From Pseudomonas frederiksbergensis (GTDB lineage: Bacteria; Pseudomonadota; Gammaproteobacteria; Pseudomonadales; Pseudomonadaceae): a stretch of DNA of 64,000 nucleotides. The notes under the pieces are model-generated. The model searched no databases. It was given only the letters and a program-made list of their open reading frames with translations, and was not told where the DNA came from. Both the position numbers and the translations under genes were made by a program. Where the stretch lies: assembly GCF_003732275.1 (NCBI RefSeq), contig NZ_MOBM01000040.1:62001-126000 (forward strand), given 5' to 3'. Shown in pieces: positions 16,986 through 25,659 of this stretch; within the stretch, counting starts at the first letter, position 1, and each line of letters begins with the position of its first letter.

Positions 16986-17561
16986 TCAGATCACCACATT
17001 ACGCACAAACCGCGCCGCCACTTCCCCGTCGTTGCGATAGGAATGCGGCTGGTTGCTGGCAAACATGAAGAACTCACCGGCAGCAATTTTCTGCGGCTGG
17101 TCGCCGAGCATCAGAGTCAGGCAACCTTCGAACACATAGAGCTGTTCGCTCCAGCCTTCCGCATCCGGTTCCGATGGGTAATGTTCGCCCGGTTCGAGTC
17201 GCCATTCCCAGAGTTCCACTTCTCGGGTGGCGATGGCTTTGGCCAGCAACACCGCTTTACTGCCGGGGATGGTACCGGCCCAGGCCAGTTCGTTGATGCG
17301 GCTCGGGTCGCGGGCGTCGGGGGCCTGGATCAGGTCGCTGAAGGCGACATCCAGCGCTTCGGCCACGCGGTCGAGGGTGGTCAGGCTGACATTCTTCTCG
17401 CCGGCCTCGATGGCCACCAGCATCCGGCGGCTGACCCCGGACTTTTCGGCCAAAGCGGTCTGGCTCATGTCGGCGGCGTGACGCAGACGTCGGACGTTCT
17501 GGCTGACGTGCTGGAGAACCGACGCCCGTTGGGTGGAATCTTTGTGCACTATATTGCTCAC
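16986..17561 (-). CDS. XRE-family regulator with C-terminal cupin domain
   Basis: 191 residues. A helix-turn-helix of the Cro/CI type occupies about residues 20-75 (NVRRLRHAADMSQTALAE, then SGVSRRMLVAIEAGEKN) and a cupin sensor about 120-188 (LEPGEHYPSEPD, LTLMLGDQ, FFMFASNQPHSY). Proteins of this design repress or activate a neighbouring gene in response to a small molecule bound by the cupin. The start is a GTG at 17561; a second GTG at 17549 is possible and would place the left palindrome outside the coding region. Transcribed away from the EamA gene. Its target could be that exporter or the sulfur-type operon downstream. Confidence 0.9.
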   Translation of the reverse strand: MSNIVHKDSTQRASVLQHVSQNVRRLRHAADMSQTALAEKSGVSRRMLVAIEAGEKNVSLTTLDRVAEALDVAFSDLIQAPDARDPSRINELAWAGTIPGSKAVLLAKAIATREVELWEWRLEPGEHYPSEPDAEGWSEQLYVFEGCLTLMLGDQPQKIAAGEFFMFASNQPHSYRNDGEVAARFVRNVVI

Positions 17562-17586
17562 TCGATGGTGTTGCGCAGTATACTGC
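17546..17586. promoter_or_regulatory. Two related 12-bp palindromes at the regulator/exporter divergent promoter
   Basis: GCACTATATTGC at 17546-17557 and the perfect palindrome GCAGTATACTGC at 17575-17586, 29 bases centre to centre, consensus GCASTATAYTGC. The right copy contains TATACT, a good -10 for the plus-strand EamA gene. The left copy lies at the start of the regulator gene. A pair of such sites is what an autoregulating XRE protein would bind. Confidence 0.55.
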
Positions 17587-17633
17587 CCAACTTCCGGCGC
17601 ATTGTGCGTCTCCCTCAGGTAGCGCGCAAGGTC

Positions 17634-18569
17634 ATGACGTCGGTGAACTCCTCCCCTGCTTCCTCCCGTTTCTCACGGTTCAGCAAAGCTGAGTGCGTGT
17701 TGGTGCTGATCACCATGGTCTGGGGCGGGACCTTTTTGCTGGTGCAGCATGCAATGACCGTCAGCGGGCCGATGTTTTTCGTCGGTCTGCGTTTTGCGGC
17801 GGCGGCGAGCATCGTTGCCCTGTTCTCCTGGCGTCATCTGCGCGAACTGACCCTGTTCGAACTCAAGGCCGGGGCGTTTATCGGCGTGGCGATCATGCTC
17901 GGTTACGGCTTGCAGACCGTGGGGTTGCAGAGCATTCCCAGCAGTCAGTCGGCGTTTATTACCGCGCTGTATGTGCCGTTCGTACCATTGCTGCAATGGC
18001 TGGTGCTGGGTCGGCGCCCGGGGTTGATGCCGAGCATCGGGATCATGCTGGCCTTTACCGGGTTGATGCTGCTATCGGGACCAGCCGGCGCGTCGTTCAA
18101 TTTCAGCCCAGGTGAAATCGCCACCTTGATCAGCGCCGTGGCGATTGCGGCGGAGATCATTTTGATCAGCACCTATGCCGGCCAGGTTGACGTGCGCCGG
18201 GTGACGGTGGTGCAACTGGCAGTGACTTCGGTGCTGGCATTTCTGATGGTGGTGCCGACTCAGGAAGTGATTCCGGGGTTCTCCTGGTTGCTGTTGTGCA
18301 GTGCATTGGGCCTGGGCGCGGCGAGTGCGGCGATTCAGGTGGCGATGAACTGGGCGCAGAAGAGTGTTTCGCCGACGCGGGCGACGCTGATCTATGCCGG
18401 GGAGCCGGTGTGGGCCGGAATTGTCGGGCGGATTGCCGGAGAGCGGTTGCCGGCGATTGCGTTGGTGGGCGCGGGGTTGATTGTGGCGGCGGTGATTGTC
18501 AGTGAGTTGAAGACTAAGGGTAAGGTTGCTTCGCCTGAAGAAGAGTTAGAGCAGGAAGCACAGGGTTAA
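17634..18569 (+). CDS. EamA-family (DMT superfamily) transporter
   Basis: Inner-membrane drug/metabolite-type transporter, 311 residues with about ten membrane spans in two EamA repeats (first from residue 20, WGGTFLLVQHAM; second from about 160). I took the ATG at 17634; frames opening further upstream run through the divergent regulator gene. The C-terminal tail is short, charged and Glu-rich. Its head-to-head position with an XRE-cupin regulator suggests controlled export of a metabolite, possibly an amino acid or a toxic intermediate of the neighbouring operon. Substrate not readable. Confidence 0.9.
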   Translation: MTSVNSSPASSRFSRFSKAECVLVLITMVWGGTFLLVQHAMTVSGPMFFVGLRFAAAASIVALFSWRHLRELTLFELKAGAFIGVAIMLGYGLQTVGLQSIPSSQSAFITALYVPFVPLLQWLVLGRRPGLMPSIGIMLAFTGLMLLSGPAGASFNFSPGEIATLISAVAIAAEIILISTYAGQVDVRRVTVVQLAVTSVLAFLMVVPTQEVIPGFSWLLLCSALGLGAASAAIQVAMNWAQKSVSPTRATLIYAGEPVWAGIVGRIAGERLPAIALVGAGLIVAAVIVSELKTKGKVASPEEELEQEAQG

Positions 18570-18602
18570 GCCGCAATATCTGCGTTGCTTGATAGAAAGC
18601 CA

Positions 18603-18666
18603 TCGCGAGCAGGCTCGCTCCCACATTTGGAACGCATTACCCCTGTGGGAGCGAGCCTGCTCGCGA
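18603..18666. repeat. REP doublet (family A)
   Basis: Inverted REP units at 18603-18624 and 18645-18666 with a 20-base linker. It follows the EamA gene and may act as its 3' end stabiliser or terminator. The 150 bases from here to the antiporter operon hold its promoter region (no clear boxes chosen). Confidence 0.92.
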
Positions 18667-18815
18667 TGGCGTCCGACGGGTTGACCTCCGTACATTGAAA
18701 CAATGTGAATCAGGAATTTTCCGTTTACCTTGTAGGATTCTGCGACAGCTTGGCGTTTGGTGATCCGGGAACTGGCACGTATGATGCTTCACAAACTTCC
18801 GCAGATTAGAAGCCT

Positions 18816-21746
18816 ATGTCTCTGATAGTTCTACTGCTTCTGCCTTTTATCGGCAGCTGTCTGGCAGCCTTGCTGCCGCACAACGCGCGTAATACCGAAT
18901 CGCTGTTGGCTGGCCTGGTTGCTCTTATCGGCACCCTCCAGGTCGCCCTCTTGTACCCGCAAATCGCCCATGGCGGCGTGATCCGCGAAGAATTCTTCTG
19001 GTTACCGAGCCTCGGCCTGAACTTCGTTCTGCGCATGGACGGTTTTGCTTGGCTGTTCTCGATACTGGTGCTGGGCATCGGCACGCTGGTTTCTCTATAC
19101 GCCCGTTATTACATGTCGCCAGACGATCCGGTGCCGCGTTTCTTCGCGTTTTTCCTGGCGTTCATGGGCGCCATGCTGGGGTTGGTAATCTCCGGCAACC
19201 TGATCCAGATCGTGTTTTTCTGGGAACTGACCAGCCTCTTCTCATTCCTGCTGATCGGCTACTGGCACCACCGCGCCGATGCGCGACGTGGCGCCTATAT
19301 GGCGTTGATGGTCACCGGTGCCGGCGGTTTGTGTTTGCTGGCGGGGGTCATGCTGCTCGGCCATGTAGTCGGCAGCTATGACCTGGATAAGGTCCTGGCC
19401 GCCGGCGATCTGATTCGCGCACATGCCCTCTACCCTATTCTGCTTCCCCTGATCCTGATCGGCGCCCTGAGTAAAAGTGCGCAATTCCCCTTCCACTTCT
19501 GGCTGCCCCACGCCATGGCGGCGCCGACACCGGTTTCGGCGTATCTGCACTCGGCGACCATGGTCAAGGCTGGGGTCTTCCTGCTCGCACGCCTGTGGCC
19601 CTCGCTATCCGGCAGTGAAGAATGGTTCTACATCGTCAGCGGGGCCGGGGCCTGCACCCTGTTGCTCGGCGCTTACTGCGCGATGTTTCAGAACGATCTC
19701 AAGGGCCTGCTGGCCTACTCGACCATCAGCCACCTGGGCCTGATCACTTTGCTGCTGGGGCTGAACAGTCCGCTGGCCGCCGTGGCCGCAGTGTTCCACA
19801 TTCTCAACCACGCCACCTTCAAAGCCTCGCTGTTCATGGCCGCCGGGATCATCGACCACGAAAGCGGCACCCGGGACATTCGCAAACTCAGCGGCCTGAT
19901 CAAACTGATCCCGTTCACCGCCACCCTGGCCATGGTCGCCAGCGCGTCCATGGCTGGCGTACCACTGCTCAACGGTTTCCTGTCGAAAGAGATGTTCTTC
20001 GCCGAAACCGTGTTCATCAACGCCACGGCCTGGATCGAGATGACCCTGCCAATCGTCGCGACCATCGCCGGGACGTTCAGCGTGGCCTACTCCCTGCGCT
20101 TCACCGTCGATGTGTTCTTCGGCCCGACCGCCACCGACCTGCCGCACACCCCGCACGAGCCGCCACGCTGGATGCGCGCGCCGGTGGAGTTGCTGGTGTT
20201 CACCTGTCTGGTAGTGGGGATCTTCCCGGCGCAAGTGGTCGGCCCGCTGCTCGCGGCGGCGGCGTTGCCGGTGGTGGGCGGCACGCTGCCCGAGTACAGC
20301 CTGGCGATCTGGCACGGCTGGAACGCGCCGATGATCATGAGTCTGATCGCCATGTCCTGCGGCATCACCCTCTATCTGCTGCTGCGCAATCAGCTCAAGC
20401 GCGGGCGCTTCATGCACCCGCCGGTGATCAGCCACTTCAACGGCAAGCGCCTGTTCGAGCGCTGCCTGGTGATCATGATGCGCCTGGCCCGTCGTCTGGA
20501 GCGGCGAGTCAGCACACGGCGCCTGCAAACCCAACTGTTCCTGGTGGTACTCGCCGCGGTGCTGGCCGGGTTGATCCCGATGCTGCACAGCAGCCTGAGC
20601 TGGGGCGACCGGCCGAAGATTCAGGGCTCGATCGTGTTCGTGATCCTCTGGCTGCTGGCGATCGCCTGCGCCCTTGGCGCGGCATGGCAAGCCAAGTATC
20701 ACCGGCTCGCAGCCCTGACCATGGTCAGCGTCTGCGGCCTGATGACCTGCGTGACCTTCGTCTGGTTCTCGGCGCCGGATCTGGCCCTGACGCAACTGGC
20801 GGTGGAAGTGGTGACCACGGTGTTGATCCTCCTCGGCCTGCGCTGGCTGCCGCGACGGATAGAAGAGGTCTCGCCGTTGCCGAGCAGTCTGCGCAAGGCG
20901 CGGGTGCGAAGGGTTCGCGACCTTGCGCTATCGATCACGGTCGGTGGCGGCATGGCATTACTGTCCTACGCAATGCTGACCCGCCAGACGCCCAACGACA
21001 TTTCCTCGTTCTACCTCAGTCGCGCCCTGCCCGAAGGCGGCGGCAGCAACGTGGTCAACGTGATGCTGGTGGACTTCCGTGGCTTCGACACCCTCGGCGA
21101 AATCACCGTGCTGGTGGCGGTGGCCCTGGCCGTGTTCGCCCTGCTGCGACGCTTCCGTCCACCGAAAGAAAGCCTGCAACTGCCGGCCCAACAGCGCTTG
21201 CTGGCGCCCGACGTGGTTACCGATCTGGTCAACCCGCGTCACGCCAGCGACACCGCGCTCGGTTTCATGATGGTGCCAGCGGTGCTGGTGCGTCTGCTGC
21301 TGCCGATTGCGTTTGTGGTGTCGGTCTACCTGTTCATGCGCGGGCACAATCAACCGGGTGGCGGTTTCGTCGCCGGTCTGGTGATGTCGGTGGCGTTCAT
21401 CCTGCAATACATGGTCGCCGGCACCCAGTGGGTCGAGGCGCAAATGAGCCTGCGACCGCTGCGCTGGATGGGCACCGGGCTGCTGTTCGCCACGGTCACC
21501 GGGCTTGGGGCGATGGCGGCTGGGTATCCCTTCCTCACCACCCACACCTGGCATTTCGCATTGCCGCTGCTGGGCGACATTCACATCGCCAGCGCGCTGT
21601 TCTTCGACATTGGCGTGTACGCCGTGGTGGTCGGCTCGACACTGTTGATCCTCACCGCCCTCGCCCACCAATCGGTACGCGGCCATAAAACCAGCGCGCA
21701 ACCCAAGCCCGTGGCCAAAGCGGCTGCCACGCAAGGAGCCACCTGA
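18816..21746 (+). CDS. mrpA: Mrp-type Na+/H+ antiporter, fused subunits A and B
   Basis: First and largest subunit of a multi-subunit monovalent cation/proton antiporter (also named Mnh, Sha, Pha) in the inner membrane. 976 residues. The NuoL-like proton-channel part is seen at LPHAMAAPTPVSAYLHSATM (about residues 229-248), with the conserved lysine just after it. The MrpB part is fused at the C terminus: FMRGHNQPGGGFVAGLVMS around residue 845. Fusion of A and B is normal for the group 2 Mrp operons of proteobacteria. Its stop shares one base with the start of the next gene, so the operon is tightly coupled. Confidence 0.96.
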   Translation: MSLIVLLLLPFIGSCLAALLPHNARNTESLLAGLVALIGTLQVALLYPQIAHGGVIREEFFWLPSLGLNFVLRMDGFAWLFSILVLGIGTLVSLYARYYMSPDDPVPRFFAFFLAFMGAMLGLVISGNLIQIVFFWELTSLFSFLLIGYWHHRADARRGAYMALMVTGAGGLCLLAGVMLLGHVVGSYDLDKVLAAGDLIRAHALYPILLPLILIGALSKSAQFPFHFWLPHAMAAPTPVSAYLHSATMVKAGVFLLARLWPSLSGSEEWFYIVSGAGACTLLLGAYCAMFQNDLKGLLAYSTISHLGLITLLLGLNSPLAAVAAVFHILNHATFKASLFMAAGIIDHESGTRDIRKLSGLIKLIPFTATLAMVASASMAGVPLLNGFLSKEMFFAETVFINATAWIEMTLPIVATIAGTFSVAYSLRFTVDVFFGPTATDLPHTPHEPPRWMRAPVELLVFTCLVVGIFPAQVVGPLLAAAALPVVGGTLPEYSLAIWHGWNAPMIMSLIAMSCGITLYLLLRNQLKRGRFMHPPVISHFNGKRLFERCLVIMMRLARRLERRVSTRRLQTQLFLVVLAAVLAGLIPMLHSSLSWGDRPKIQGSIVFVILWLLAIACALGAAWQAKYHRLAALTMVSVCGLMTCVTFVWFSAPDLALTQLAVEVVTTVLILLGLRWLPRRIEEVSPLPSSLRKARVRRVRDLALSITVGGGMALLSYAMLTRQTPNDISSFYLSRALPEGGGSNVVNVMLVDFRGFDTLGEITVLVAVALAVFALLRRFRPPKESLQLPAQQRLLAPDVVTDLVNPRHASDTALGFMMVPAVLVRLLLPIAFVVSVYLFMRGHNQPGGGFVAGLVMSVAFILQYMVAGTQWVEAQMSLRPLRWMGTGLLFATVTGLGAMAAGYPFLTTHTWHFALPLLGDIHIASALFFDIGVYAVVVGSTLLILTALAHQSVRGHKTSAQPKPVAKAAATQGAT

Positions 21747-22090
21747 TGGAAGAAGTCATCGCAATCGCCATTGGCGTGCTGGCCGCGTCCGGCGTGTGGC
21801 TGGTGCTGCGGCCACGGACATTTCAGGTGGTCATGGGGCTGTGCCTGCTGTCCTATGGCGTCAACCTGTTCATCTTCAGCATGGGCAGCCTGTTCATCGG
21901 CAAAGAGCCGAATATCAAGGACGGCGTGCCTCAGGATTTGCTCCACTACACCGACCCGTTGCCGCAAGCGTTGGTGCTGACCGCGATCGTCATCAGCTTC
22001 GCCATGACCGCGCTGTTCCTGGTGGTGCTGCTCGCCTCCCGGGGCCTGACCGGTACCGACCATGTGGATGGCCGGGAGCCTAAAGAATGA
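21746..22090 (+). CDS. mrpC: Mrp antiporter subunit C (NuoK-like)
   Basis: 114 residues, three membrane spans, homologous to NuoK. The GLCLLSYGVNLFIFSMG segment (about residue 32) and PLPQALVLTAIVISFAMTA (about 73) are family signatures. The start overlaps the mrpA stop and its own stop overlaps mrpD by four bases (ATGA). Confidence 0.95.
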   Translation: MEEVIAIAIGVLAASGVWLVLRPRTFQVVMGLCLLSYGVNLFIFSMGSLFIGKEPNIKDGVPQDLLHYTDPLPQALVLTAIVISFAMTALFLVVLLASRGLTGTDHVDGREPKE

Positions 22091-23772
22091 ATCCGATGGC
22101 GCACCTGATTGCTGCACCGATTCTGCTACCGCTGCTGACCGCCGCGGTGATGCTGATGCTGGGCGAGAAACACCGCCCGTTAAAGGCCAAAATCAATCTG
22201 TTCTCCAGCCTGCTGGGGCTGGGCATTGCCGTGATGCTGCTGCAATGGACCCAAACCACCGGCGTGCCCGGCTCCATCGGTGTGTACCTGCCGGGCAACT
22301 GGCAGGTGCCGTTCGGTATTGTGCTGGTGGTCGATCGTCTGTCGGCGCTGATGCTGGTGCTGACCGGGATCATCGGCGTCAGCGCGTTGCTGTTCGCCAT
22401 GGCCCGTTGGGACGGTGCCGGTTCGAGTTTCCACGCGCTGTTTCAGATTCAGTTGATGGGCCTGTACGGCGCCTTCCTGACGGCAGACCTGTTCAACCTG
22501 TTCGTGTTTTTCGAAGTGCTGCTGGCCGCCTCTTACGGGCTGATGCTGCATGGTTCGGGCCGGGCGCGGGTGTCGTCGGGGCTGCATTACATCTCGATCA
22601 ACCTGCTGGCCTCGTCGCTGTTTCTGATTGGCGCGGCGCTGATCTACGGCGTCACCGGCACGCTGAACATGGCCGATCTGGCGCTGAAAATCCCGCTGGT
22701 GCCGGAAGCCGATCGCGGCTTGCTGCATGCCGGCGCGGCGATCCTGGCGGTGGCGTTCCTGGCCAAGGCCGGGATGTGGCCACTGAATTTCTGGCTGGTA
22801 CCGGCCTATTCCGCGGCCAGCGCGCCGGTGGCGGCGATGTTCGCGATCATGACCAAGGTCGGCGTCTACACCTTGCTGCGCCTTTGGACGCTGCTGTTCT
22901 CCGGGCAGGCCGGGGCATCCGCGTACTTCGGTGGCGACTGGCTGATCTACGGCGGCATGGCGACCATCGTCTGCGCCGCCGTGGCGATCCTCGCCGCGCA
23001 ACGCCTGGAACGCATGGCCAGCCTGAGCATTCTGGTGTCGGCAGGCATTCTGTTGTCGGCCATCGGTTTCGCCCAGCCGAACCTGATCGGCGTGGCGCTG
23101 TTCTATCTGGTCAGCTCGACCCTGGCCTTGAGCGCGCTGTTCTTGCTGGCCGAGTTGATCGAGCGCTCGCGTTCAGCCAACGAAATGCCACTGTTCGATG
23201 ACGGCGAGCTGCTTCCACGCCCCCTGGAATCCTTGCAGCCGCCCAAAGGCTTCAACCTCGATGACGACCGCAAAGCCGTGGTCGGCCAGGTGATTCCCTG
23301 GACCATGGCTTTCCTGGGCTTGAGCTTCATCGCCTGCGCCCTGCTGATCATCGGCATGCCGCCGCTTTCCGGGTTTATCGGCAAACTCAGCCTGCTCAGC
23401 GCGTTGCTCAATCCGCTGGGGCTGGGTAATGGCAGCGACGAACCGATATCGAATGGCGCGTGGGGCTTGCTTGTCCTGTTGATCCTGTCCGGGCTGGCCT
23501 CGCTGATCGCTTTCTCGCGTTTGGGCATCCAGCGTTTCTGGACTCCGCAAGAGCGGCCGTCGCCCTTGCTGCGGCGCTTGGAATGCGTGCCGATTGTCAT
23601 TCTGCTGGGGCTGAGCATTGCGCTGACGTTCAAGGCTGAACCGCTGCTGCGCTACACCCAAGCGGCTGCGCAGACGTTGAATAACCCTCAGCAATACGTG
23701 ATGGCGGTGCTTGGCACCCGGGCGATTCCGAGCCCGGAAGCCAAGGCCGCACGGCTGGAGGTGCAACCATGA
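22087..23772 (+). CDS. mrpD: Mrp antiporter subunit D (NuoN-like)
   Basis: 561 residues, somewhat longer than the usual 490-510, with about 14 membrane spans. Proton-channel signatures: VFFEVLLAASYGLMLHGSG near residue 140 and AKAGMWPLNFWLVPAYSAA near residue 226, the latter with the functional lysine. An extra hydrophilic loop near residues 360-395 (NEMPLFDDGELLPRP) accounts for much of the added length and is also seen in other pseudomonad relatives of the family. Overlaps both neighbours by four bases. Confidence 0.95.
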   Translation: MNPMAHLIAAPILLPLLTAAVMLMLGEKHRPLKAKINLFSSLLGLGIAVMLLQWTQTTGVPGSIGVYLPGNWQVPFGIVLVVDRLSALMLVLTGIIGVSALLFAMARWDGAGSSFHALFQIQLMGLYGAFLTADLFNLFVFFEVLLAASYGLMLHGSGRARVSSGLHYISINLLASSLFLIGAALIYGVTGTLNMADLALKIPLVPEADRGLLHAGAAILAVAFLAKAGMWPLNFWLVPAYSAASAPVAAMFAIMTKVGVYTLLRLWTLLFSGQAGASAYFGGDWLIYGGMATIVCAAVAILAAQRLERMASLSILVSAGILLSAIGFAQPNLIGVALFYLVSSTLALSALFLLAELIERSRSANEMPLFDDGELLPRPLESLQPPKGFNLDDDRKAVVGQVIPWTMAFLGLSFIACALLIIGMPPLSGFIGKLSLLSALLNPLGLGNGSDEPISNGAWGLLVLLILSGLASLIAFSRLGIQRFWTPQERPSPLLRRLECVPIVILLGLSIALTFKAEPLLRYTQAAAQTLNNPQQYVMAVLGTRAIPSPEAKAARLEVQP

Positions 23773-24257
23773 AGCGTCTGTTTCCTGCACCGTGGCTGTC
23801 GCTGGCGTTGTGGCTGCTATGGCTGGTGTTGAACCTGTCGATGAGCCCCGGCAATCTACTGCTGGGCGCCATGCTGGGGTTCTGCGCGCCGTTGATGATG
23901 CGCAAGTTGCGACCGCTGCCGATCCGCATTCGTCGGCCAGGGGTGATCCTGCGTTTGTTCTTGCTGGTCGGGCGCGACGTGATCGTGTCCAACCTGGCCG
24001 TGGCCTGGGGCGTACTCAACGCGGGCCGTCGTGCGCCCCGCTCGCGGTTCATCAAGGTACCGCTGGATTTGCGCGATGCCAACGGCCTGGCGGCGCTGTC
24101 GATGATCTGTACGGTGGTCCCCGGCACGGTCTGGTCGGAACTGGCGCTGGATCGCAGCATTCTGTTGCTGCACGTTTTCGATCTGGATGACGAAAGCCAA
24201 TTCATCCAGCACTTCAAGACGACCTACGAGCGCCCCTTGATGGAGATCTTCGAATGA
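23769..24257 (+). CDS. mrpE: Mrp antiporter subunit E
   Basis: 162 residues. Two N-terminal membrane spans (residues 8-45), then a cytoplasmic domain carrying the family block MICTVVPGTVWSELALDRS (about residues 114-132). Required for complex assembly in characterised Mrp systems. ATGA overlaps on both sides. Confidence 0.94.
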   Translation: MKRLFPAPWLSLALWLLWLVLNLSMSPGNLLLGAMLGFCAPLMMRKLRPLPIRIRRPGVILRLFLLVGRDVIVSNLAVAWGVLNAGRRAPRSRFIKVPLDLRDANGLAALSMICTVVPGTVWSELALDRSILLLHVFDLDDESQFIQHFKTTYERPLMEIFE

Positions 24258-24532
24258 GCGCATTGCTGTCGAACGCGATCCTGCTGAGCCTGTTCGTCTT
24301 TTCAATGGCGATGATTCTGACCCTGATCCGGCTGTTCAAGGGCCCCTCGGCCCAGGATCGGGTTCTGGCCCTGGATTACCTGTACATCATCGCCATGCTG
24401 ATGATGCTCGCGCTGGGCATTCGTTATGCCAGTGACACTTACTTCGAGGCGGCGCTGCTGATCGCCCTGTTCGGCTTCGTCGGCTCGTTTGCCCTGGCCA
24501 AATTCCTGCTGCGTGGCGAGGTGATCGAATGA
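24254..24532 (+). CDS. mrpF: Mrp antiporter subunit F
   Basis: 92 residues with three membrane spans. RLFKGPSAQDRVLALDYL (about residues 27-44) is the family signature. Four-base overlaps with mrpE and mrpG. Confidence 0.94.
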   Translation: MSALLSNAILLSLFVFSMAMILTLIRLFKGPSAQDRVLALDYLYIIAMLMMLALGIRYASDTYFEAALLIALFGFVGSFALAKFLLRGEVIE

Positions 24533-24891
24533 GGCCTGAACTGTCTCTGTGGGTGGAAATTGCGGTGGCGATTTTGCTGGTGCTCAGCAGCTTGTTTACG
24601 CTGATCGGTGCCGTTGGGCTGCTGCGGATGAAGGATTATTTCCAGCGCATGCACCCGCCAGCGCTGGCCTCGACCTTGGGCGCGTGGTGCGTGGCATTGG
24701 CTTCGATCATTTACTTTTCGGCGCTCAAGTCGGCGCCGGTGCTGCATGCCTGGCTGATTCCGGTTCTGTTGTCGATCACCGTGCCGGTGACCACGCTGCT
24801 GCTGGCTCGGGCGGCGCTGTTTCGCAAGCGCATGGCGGGGGATGATGTGCCGGCGGAGGTGAGCAGTCGGCGCACGGAAACGGGGAGCTAA
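24529..24891 (+). CDS. mrpG: Mrp antiporter subunit G
   Basis: 120 residues, three membrane spans. The family segment LIGAVGLLRMKDYFQRMHPP is at about residues 25-44. A hydrophilic C-terminal tail of about 20 residues follows the last span. Final gene of the operon, followed by a REP doublet 33 bp downstream. Confidence 0.94.
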   Translation: MRPELSLWVEIAVAILLVLSSLFTLIGAVGLLRMKDYFQRMHPPALASTLGAWCVALASIIYFSALKSAPVLHAWLIPVLLSITVPVTTLLLARAALFRKRMAGDDVPAEVSSRRTETGS

Positions 24892-24924
24892 GTTCAGAAG
24901 TTTTTGTTGATTGGGTTGACCTCA

Positions 24925-24997
24925 TCGCGAGCAGGCTCGCTCCCACATTGGATCTTCAGTGTTCACAAAATCCCTGTGGGAGCGAGCCTGCTCGCGA
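24925..24997. repeat. REP doublet (family A)
   Basis: Inverted units at 24925-24946 and 24976-24997, in the outward order also seen at 18603 and 49178. It lies between the convergent mrpG and DUF3995 genes. Confidence 0.92.
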
Positions 24998-25016
24998 TGG
25001 CAATAGTCAGATCGGC

Positions 25017-25454
25017 TCAGATCCAGGCGACTGCCAACAATCCTGCTCCCAACACCACACACAACGGCGAATACGCCCACGTATCCAGCCGGGCAAACCT
25101 CGAGCCCTTCTCCTGCTTGAAGAACCCCACCAAATTCGAATCACCGATCGCCCGGGCGAACATCAGCATCGCGATTGCGCTGATCACCCATTGCAGCGAC
25201 CAGTGATGCACCGTAGGCAGATACAGCCCGACCCGCAGGCACACCAGCATCGCGATCAGCAGTAAACCCACCGCCACCAGCAACGTGGCAAAGCCCGACG
25301 GCTTGAACGCCGGCCTTGATGCCTCACCGCCCTCCCCGGGCACGCGCGGCACCACCGCCTCGCTGCCCCACTTGCCACCCGCCGCCCAATACAGGTGGAC
25401 CAGGCTGATCAATAAAAAGATTGCAGCAATCCATTGCGCGACCAAAAGGCTCAT
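25017..25454 (-). CDS. DUF3995 membrane protein
   Basis: 145 residues with four predicted membrane spans. SLVHLYWAAGGKWG near residue 18 is the family signature; a charged loop (residues 35-52) separates spans one and two. Function unknown for the whole family. Monocistronic by position, convergent with the mrp operon. Nothing in the surroundings suggests a partner. Confidence 0.88.
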   Translation of the reverse strand: MSLLVAQWIAAIFLLISLVHLYWAAGGKWGSEAVVPRVPGEGGEASRPAFKPSGFATLLVAVGLLLIAMLVCLRVGLYLPTVHHWSLQWVISAIAMLMFARAIGDSNLVGFFKQEKGSRFARLDTWAYSPLCVVLGAGLLAVAWI

Positions 25455-25533
25455 ATTCAGACATCCAGCGTGAAATGTTGCAGCAGGATGAACTTCCTTA
25501 CGCGTTTTTGTAAGGGTATTCGCTATCTCCCCC

Positions 25534-25615
25534 GTAGGAGCTGCCGCAGGCTGCGATCTTTTGACCTGGCTATGAAAAACAAGATCAAAAGATCGCAGCC
25601 TGCGGCAGCTCCTAC
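25534..25615. repeat. Palindromic repeat pair (family B)
   Basis: Inverted pair of a second repeat family: GTAGGAGCTGCCGCAGG at the left, its complement at the right, arms extended by GCTGCGATCTTTTGA. The loop contains a TATGAAAAACAAGA segment. Downstream of the betaine-binding gene on the minus strand, and could serve as its transcript end. Confidence 0.92.
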
Positions 25616-25659
25616 GAGATTTATGTATACCCGAGAATTTCGGGTGTACATAAACCGGT

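Noticed and set aside
19622..21688. 688-codon plus-strand frame inside mrpA
   Set aside because: Shadow of the mrpA gene in another frame; Arg/Pro/Ala-rich without membrane segments.
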